Source: Bacteroidia bacterium (GTDB lineage: Bacteria; Bacteroidota; Bacteroidia; NS11-12g; UBA9320). Taken from it: a stretch of 27,199 nucleotides of DNA. Below are positions 22,718-27,199 of the stretch, one piece after another (position 1 is the stretch's first letter; every line of letters starts with the position of its first letter). Both the position numbers and the translations under genes were made by a program. Below the pieces are notes generated by a model that saw only the letters and a list, made by a program, of their open reading frames with translations, was not told the origin of the DNA and did no database searches. Location: contig JABDQY010000095.1 of the NCBI GenBank assembly GCA_013042025.1, forward strand, positions 1 to 27,199. The letters run 5' to 3'.

Positions 22718-24022
22718 ATGCAATATTTAGAACAAATTCTTTTTGCTGTAGTATTAGGCGTTGCAGTCTATTTTTTTACCAAAAGTGTTAAACGAATTCG
22801 CAGAAATATTAATCTTGGAAAAGAGGAAGATATTAGTGATAACAAACCATTGCGATGGAAAACAATGGCCAAGGTTGCTCTAGGTCAGAGTAAAATGGTT
22901 GTTAGACCTATAGCAGGTTTCTTGCACATTATTGTTTATGTTGGGTTTGTATTAATTAATATAGAAGTTTTAGAGATTGTAATAGACGGTCTTTTTGGTA
23001 CACACAGAGTATTGTCTTTCTTAGGGCCTGTTTATGATGTTGCTATTGGGTTTTTTGAAATACTAGCACTCTTAGTATTGGTAGCTTGTGTTGTTTTTCT
23101 AGCTCGAAGATTTATCTCAAAAATACCGCGGTTTCATAAACCAGAAATGAAAGGTTGGGCAACACAAGATGCAAGTTACATTCTAGTAATGGAAATCGTA
23201 TTGATGGCTGCTCTTCTTAAAATGAATGCAACTGACCAGGTTTTACAGGCAAAAGGTGCAGATCATTACGTTGCAGCAGGGAGCTTTCCTATTTCACAAT
23301 ATTTAGTAGGATTTTTCAATGGTTTTTCAATACCAACTTTAGTGATATTTGAGCGTGTATTTTGGTGGTTTCATATTTTAGGAATTTTATTCTTCCTAAA
23401 TTATGTGCCATATAGCAAGCATCTGCATATAATATTAGCCTTTCCGAATACGTGGTATAGCAGACTTTCACCTGCGGGTGAATTTGCAAATATGCCTGAG
23501 ATTACAAATGAGGTTAACTTGATGTTAGACCCTAGCAAAGCTGACCCTAATATGCCTCCACCTGAGAAGTTTGGGGTGAATGATATAACGGATTTAAGTT
23601 GGAAGAATCTACTCGACGCCTATACCTGTACTGAATGTGGAAGGTGCACTAGTAGCTGCCCAGCAAACATCACCGGTAAAAATTTAAGTCCAAGAAAAAT
23701 AATGATGGACACTCGTGATCGAGCGGAACAATTAGGGAAGGAAAAAGATATTCATGGAAGTGAGTACCATGACGGTAAATCGTTGCACGATTTAATTAGC
23801 AAAGAAGAATTATGGGCTTGTACAACATGCAATGCATGTGTTGAAGCTTGCCCAGTGAATATCAATCCAGTAGAAATTATCTTTGGTATGCGACAGTATT
23901 TAGCGATGGAGAAAGCAGAGATGCCAAATGAGTGGAACATGATGAATAGTAATATCGAAAACAACCAGGCACCATGGCAGTTTTCTCCAACAGATCGTGC
24001 CAATTGGACAAATGAGCTTTAA
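22718..24022 (+). CDS. Membrane-bound (Fe-S) oxidoreductase with NarI-like heme domain and two 4Fe-4S clusters
   Basis: A 434-aa integral membrane protein. The N-terminal part has about five helices (about residues 5-20, 68-90, 105-130, 155-170 and 215-235), with His in the FLHIIVYVGF and WWFHILGILFFLNY helices, suited to binding b-type heme. The cytoplasmic C-terminal part has two CxxCxxCxxxCP motifs, CTECGRCTSSCP from Cys304 and CTTCNACVEACP from Cys368. This is the HdrC/GlpC-like ferredoxin arrangement. It would pass electrons between a soluble Fe-S partner and the quinone pool (inference). The likely partner is the CCG-domain protein at 26825, usually the next gene in Bacteroidota but here one gene further on. 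The ATG at 22718 is chosen because the promoter covers the earlier TTG. Confidence 0.88.
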   Translation: MQYLEQILFAVVLGVAVYFFTKSVKRIRRNINLGKEEDISDNKPLRWKTMAKVALGQSKMVVRPIAGFLHIIVYVGFVLINIEVLEIVIDGLFGTHRVLSFLGPVYDVAIGFFEILALLVLVACVVFLARRFISKIPRFHKPEMKGWATQDASYILVMEIVLMAALLKMNATDQVLQAKGADHYVAAGSFPISQYLVGFFNGFSIPTLVIFERVFWWFHILGILFFLNYVPYSKHLHIILAFPNTWYSRLSPAGEFANMPEITNEVNLMLDPSKADPNMPPPEKFGVNDITDLSWKNLLDAYTCTECGRCTSSCPANITGKNLSPRKIMMDTRDRAEQLGKEKDIHGSEYHDGKSLHDLISKEELWACTTCNACVEACPVNINPVEIIFGMRQYLAMEKAEMPNEWNMMNSNIENNQAPWQFSPTDRANWTNEL

Positions 24023-24060
24023 AGAAGCAACTTTTAGCTCTCATCGTGCGTTTAGATAAT

Positions 24061-26796
24061 ATGCCAAGAACTGCCCTCACTTTTATTGCTTTCTGGTTAT
24101 TGGCTTTTTCAACTCTCGCACAAAACTTTCAGATCAGTGGAGTTGCTATAAATAGGGCGAATAATACACCGGTTCCTTTCTCAAGCATAGCTTTATCATC
24201 ACCCTCAGACACTAGTGTTATTCAGTTTGTTGTTGCAGAGGAAAGCGGAAAGTTCAAAATTACAAATGTGAAGAGTGGTGATTATCTAATAATGTCTGCA
24301 AGCGTTGGGTATGAAGTGCTGTATTATCCCATTACTGTTTCCAAAGATGTATCAAGTATTATATTAGAAATGGAAGCTTCCTCAATTTCATTTGAAGAGG
24401 TAATGATTCAGGCAGACAAGATTCCAATTCTTTTGAATGGAGATACCATAGTATATAACACAAATAGCTTCAAAACTCAAAGTAACGCATCGGTTGAGGA
24501 TTTGATTAAAAAGATGCCGGGAATTAAAGTGAATAAAGATGGGTCAGTCTCAGCCGAGGGAGAACAAATCACCAAAGTATTAATAAATGGGAAAGAGTTT
24601 TTTGGGGGGAATGTTGAGGCAGCAACTAAGAATTTAGATGCTGATTTAGTAGACAAGGTTGAGGTAATTGACAAGAAAACTGATGAAGATGAATTTACGG
24701 GTGAAGATGATAATCAGCGGGAGAAAGTGATTAATCTTGTGTTAAAAGAAGAACACACACAAGGGTATTTCGGAACATTACGCGGTAGTTATGGTACTCA
24801 AGATTATTATGACGCACATGGTAATATTAATTTTTTTAAAGACGAAACCCAATTGTCCATTATAGGTGGCATGAATAACCTGGACAAAAGTTTATATGGC
24901 TGGAAGGATATGGGCACTCTTCAATCTTTTGAAATCAATCCATTTAATAGTGGAAATAATACCTGGTGGTGGAATGGTGGAGTAAAGACTTACAAAGGTG
25001 TAGGAGCAAATTTACATTTGATCCCTGCCAAAGGTTTAAAGACTGATATAGCCTATGTAATTACGGATGAAAGCTCATTAAAGGAAGCCCAAAACAATGC
25101 TGAAGTATACTTAACAAACAACACCTTATTCTCTGAAACTGTAGAAAACTCTAGAAGTAACCGATTGAACCATCAGATAAATACTAAAATTGAATTTAAG
25201 TCTGATACGTTAAGTAGATTAGTTTTTAGGGGTCAATTTTCAAAGAGTTTTGGTTCTGCAAATAATGCAAGTAGGACGTATAACTATAGCGACACTGCTG
25301 CAATCTTAAACAGTGGTGTAAATCTTGACCAAGTGGAGGATGGGAATATGAAATTTGTGGGAAAACTACATTGGACGAAGAAAAATAGAAAGAAAACGGA
25401 CAACCATTTTTTAGGCTCTGTTTATTATGGCAATGAAGATAAAGCGAATGACTATTCTACCTTTTATAACACGGATAATTTTCTTCTTCCCTTTCCAAAA
25501 TCCGAGGTTCCATTGTTAGATCAAAATCTTAGAACAACAGAATCAACTATAGCAACTACATCTGCGTATCAATTTAAGCTAAATAAAAAATGGACTATTC
25601 GTCCAGGTTTCAATTACATGTTAAGTAATTATACTCATCAGTTGGATTGGTTACCAAAAGATGATGAGAAGGAATTGGATAAAAGCCCAATTGGAAATGT
25701 TCAAGCTCAAAACATGGAGTACTTTATGCATATCTCCTATAAGCTCGACTCTGTAACCACGTTTTATATTGTTCCAGAAGTAAATCAGGTAATTGAAGAC
25801 AGAGAGTTTACAACAGATAGCACACACAGAGCCAATTTTAATCAATACTTCTTTGTACCATACATGTTCATTAGATCGAACAAACCGCATAAGTACAATT
25901 TTCATTTTAATGTGCGTGCGAATCTGCAGAAACCACAAGTAAATCAAATTTTACCCGTAACCGATAACAGTAACCCATATAGGACGTCAATAGGAAATAT
26001 TGCTCTAAAAAATTATATGAATTATAATAACAGTTGGCGATACAAGCGACTGTTTGGTTTGGGTAAGTCCATTTCAATAAGTGGTTGGAATTCGCTATCC
26101 CTTAATCCAGTGATTAATAAGAATACAACAACAGAAGACAACTACTCCATTTCGGAAGTAATTAACTTTAAAGATAGGGTGTATTCTAATGCCAGTCTTG
26201 AATTTGGATGGCCATTTAAAGCGATAAAAGCTCAGCTGGAGTTTGATATTGATTACAATTACGGACAAGCTTATTTCATTCAGAATAACGAAGAGATTTT
26301 TAGCCAGAATGAAGGTTGGGCTATTGGTCCTGGTATTCAATTTAATGAATTTGATAAATGGAGTTTAGAGCTTGATTACATGTTGAATTTTAAAACAGGA
26401 AATATTGATGGAATTGAAAACAATGCGTATATCAATCATGAAATTGACGGTGAATTTATATTAACTCCTGTCGACAGATTAGAGTGGAGCACAACTTTAT
26501 ATATGGAAGTATTTGGCAGTAACAATGCCGTAGGAGCACAGTCTATTCCAGTATTATCTTCAGAGTTGTCATATTATTTTGACAAAAACAAACGATGGAG
26601 TTTAGGTATAAGAGCTTTTGATATTTTAGATAAGAATCAAAATTTATGGAGATGGTGGAGTTCAAATAGGTTTGTTCAAAGTCAGAATAACACGGTAAGA
26701 CGACATGTTCGAGGAACACTTATCTATAAAATCAAAAAACCAACTCCAAAAGCACCATCAGGTGGAGAACCTATCGATAAGAGGAGTCAAAAATAA
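24061..26796 (+). CDS. Large outer-membrane beta-barrel protein (TonB-receptor-like, carboxypeptidase-regulatory-like N-terminus)
   Basis: 911 aa from the ATG at 24061; a GTG five codons upstream (24046) is also possible. The signal peptide TFIAFWLLAFSTLAQ is followed by a carboxypeptidase-D-regulatory-like beta-sandwich (about 20-110: FQISGVAINRANNTPVPFSS through FKITNVKSGDYLI). Next comes a plug-like region (about 115-230): SVEDLIKKMPGIKVNKDGSV, ITKVLINGKEFFGG and KVEVIDKKT. A long barrel rich in aromatic strands fills the rest. This matches the outer-membrane beta-barrel family 3 of Bacteroidota, relatives of SusC/TonB receptors without a known substrate. There is no SusD partner next to it. 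The barrel is followed by a tail of about 20 residues rich in Lys and Pro, which is unusual. It sits between the two Fe-S oxidoreductase genes. Confidence 0.87.
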   Translation: MPRTALTFIAFWLLAFSTLAQNFQISGVAINRANNTPVPFSSIALSSPSDTSVIQFVVAEESGKFKITNVKSGDYLIMSASVGYEVLYYPITVSKDVSSIILEMEASSISFEEVMIQADKIPILLNGDTIVYNTNSFKTQSNASVEDLIKKMPGIKVNKDGSVSAEGEQITKVLINGKEFFGGNVEAATKNLDADLVDKVEVIDKKTDEDEFTGEDDNQREKVINLVLKEEHTQGYFGTLRGSYGTQDYYDAHGNINFFKDETQLSIIGGMNNLDKSLYGWKDMGTLQSFEINPFNSGNNTWWWNGGVKTYKGVGANLHLIPAKGLKTDIAYVITDESSLKEAQNNAEVYLTNNTLFSETVENSRSNRLNHQINTKIEFKSDTLSRLVFRGQFSKSFGSANNASRTYNYSDTAAILNSGVNLDQVEDGNMKFVGKLHWTKKNRKKTDNHFLGSVYYGNEDKANDYSTFYNTDNFLLPFPKSEVPLLDQNLRTTESTIATTSAYQFKLNKKWTIRPGFNYMLSNYTHQLDWLPKDDEKELDKSPIGNVQAQNMEYFMHISYKLDSVTTFYIVPEVNQVIEDREFTTDSTHRANFNQYFFVPYMFIRSNKPHKYNFHFNVRANLQKPQVNQILPVTDNSNPYRTSIGNIALKNYMNYNNSWRYKRLFGLGKSISISGWNSLSLNPVINKNTTTEDNYSISEVINFKDRVYSNASLEFGWPFKAIKAQLEFDIDYNYGQAYFIQNNEEIFSQNEGWAIGPGIQFNEFDKWSLELDYMLNFKTGNIDGIENNAYINHEIDGEFILTPVDRLEWSTTLYMEVFGSNNAVGAQSIPVLSSELSYYFDKNKRWSLGIRAFDILDKNQNLWRWWSSNRFVQSQNNTVRRHVRGTLIYKIKKPTPKAPSGGEPIDKRSQK

Positions 26797-26824
26797 AAAT
26801 GAAATAGTTTAAATTGCCAACCAA

Positions 26825-27199
26825 ATGAGTGAATCAATACATGTACCTACAGTAGCGGAATTAACAGCAAAAGGAGAGAAACCGGATATACTTTTTTGGG
26901 TTGGATGTGCAGGAAGTTTTGATGAGCGAGCTCAAAAGATTACCAAAGCATTTGTTAAAATCTTACATCATGTAGGAGTTAAATATGCAATTTTAGGAAC
27001 GGAAGAATCGTGTACCGGTGATCCGGCTAAAAGAGCAGGCAACGAATTTTTATTTCAGATGCAAGCTATGGCAAACATAGCAACGCTAAATGCTTATGAA
27101 GTCACCAAAATAGTTACAACTTGTCCGCATTGCTTTAATACCATCAAGAATGAATATCCAAATTTAGGAGGAACTTATGAGGTTATTCACCATACAAAG
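26825..27199 (+). CDS. CCG-domain (Fe-S)-binding oxidoreductase subunit (5' part; runs off window)
   Basis: The ATG at 26825 opens a frame that continues for 125 codons to the window edge. The visible part is the start of a heterodisulfide-reductase-type cysteine-rich (CCG) protein: PDILFWVGCAGSFDERAQKI, then GTEESCTGDPAKRAGNE and TTCPHCFNTIKNEYP, with the Cys that would coordinate a non-cubane Fe-S cluster or a disulfide site. Similar proteins of about 260 aa usually accompany the membrane 4Fe-4S protein like the one at 22718 and form a two-subunit HdrB/GlpC-like oxidoreductase. It starts 28 nt after the barrel gene ends, so all three genes are probably one transcript. The second Cys-rich repeat must lie outside the window. 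Confidence 0.88.
   Translation, partial: MSESIHVPTVAELTAKGEKPDILFWVGCAGSFDERAQKITKAFVKILHHVGVKYAILGTEESCTGDPAKRAGNEFLFQMQAMANIATLNAYEVTKIVTTCPHCFNTIKNEYPNLGGTYEVIHHTK

Noticed and set aside
1..27199. Search by eye for CRISPR arrays, insertion sequences, attachment sites at the tRNA gene and long repeats
   Set aside because: No regular repeat-spacer pattern, transposase, integrase or duplicated tRNA end was seen; the region looks like core chromosome.

Overview
The window looks like chromosomal DNA of a member of Bacteroidota, probably order Flavobacteriales (Cryomorphaceae/Crocinitomicaceae-like). It is AT-rich. Many start codons follow the Bacteroidota -10 element TAnnTTTG, or the variant TAnnTTCG, almost directly. 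The gene content also fits: PorG-like (DUF6089) proteins, a type IX secretion (T9SS) C-terminal sorting domain, the uppS-bamA pair, a large outer-membrane barrel with a carboxypeptidase-regulatory-like N-terminus, a jelly-roll/OmpA protein and paired Fe-S oxidoreductases. I see no phage, insertion sequence, CRISPR array or other accessory island. Genes are very tightly packed.

Layout. (1) 1-3314, minus strand: a TetR-type regulator, an ABC exporter and a HlyD-type adaptor (cut by the left edge) form one operon. The exporter has lost nearly all consensus catalytic residues of its ATPase except Walker A. Three evenly phased dyads lie over the regulator's promoter. (2) 3387-5589: an uncharacterised lipoprotein, accA (fatty-acid synthesis), and a WbqC-family protein overlapping accA tail to tail. 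(3) 5600-7902: folK (folate synthesis), a small anchored acidic protein, a GtrA-family membrane protein and an LD-carboxypeptidase (peptidoglycan recycling). (4) 8003-11379: a short-chain acyl-CoA dehydrogenase with a clear terminator, a DAO-type FAD oxidoreductase and a nitronate monooxygenase/FabK-like FMN protein. (5) 11417-20752, plus strand: a T9SS-exported FG-GAP/ASPIC protein, an AlbA_2-domain protein, two tandem PorG-like proteins, uppS, bamA and an OmpA-domain chimera. This is the cell-envelope biogenesis block. (6) 20755-22593: a 3-hydroxyacyl-CoA dehydrogenase-like pseudoenzyme (minus), ridA and a methyltransferase (plus, start-stop overlap), and tRNA-Phe(GAA) with its terminator (minus). 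(7) 22718-27199: a membrane heme/4Fe-4S oxidoreductase, a large outer-membrane barrel, and the start of a CCG-domain Fe-S protein that is probably the partner of the first gene.

The most unusual observations are the degenerate ATPase of the exporter with its phased operators, the very short or absent mRNA leaders predicted from promoter-to-start spacing, the dehydrogenase lacking both its cofactor loop and its catalytic His, the duplicated porG, and the C-A mismatch in the tRNA-Phe acceptor stem. None of these amounts to a demonstrated new system; each rests on reading the sequence and family knowledge, without searches.
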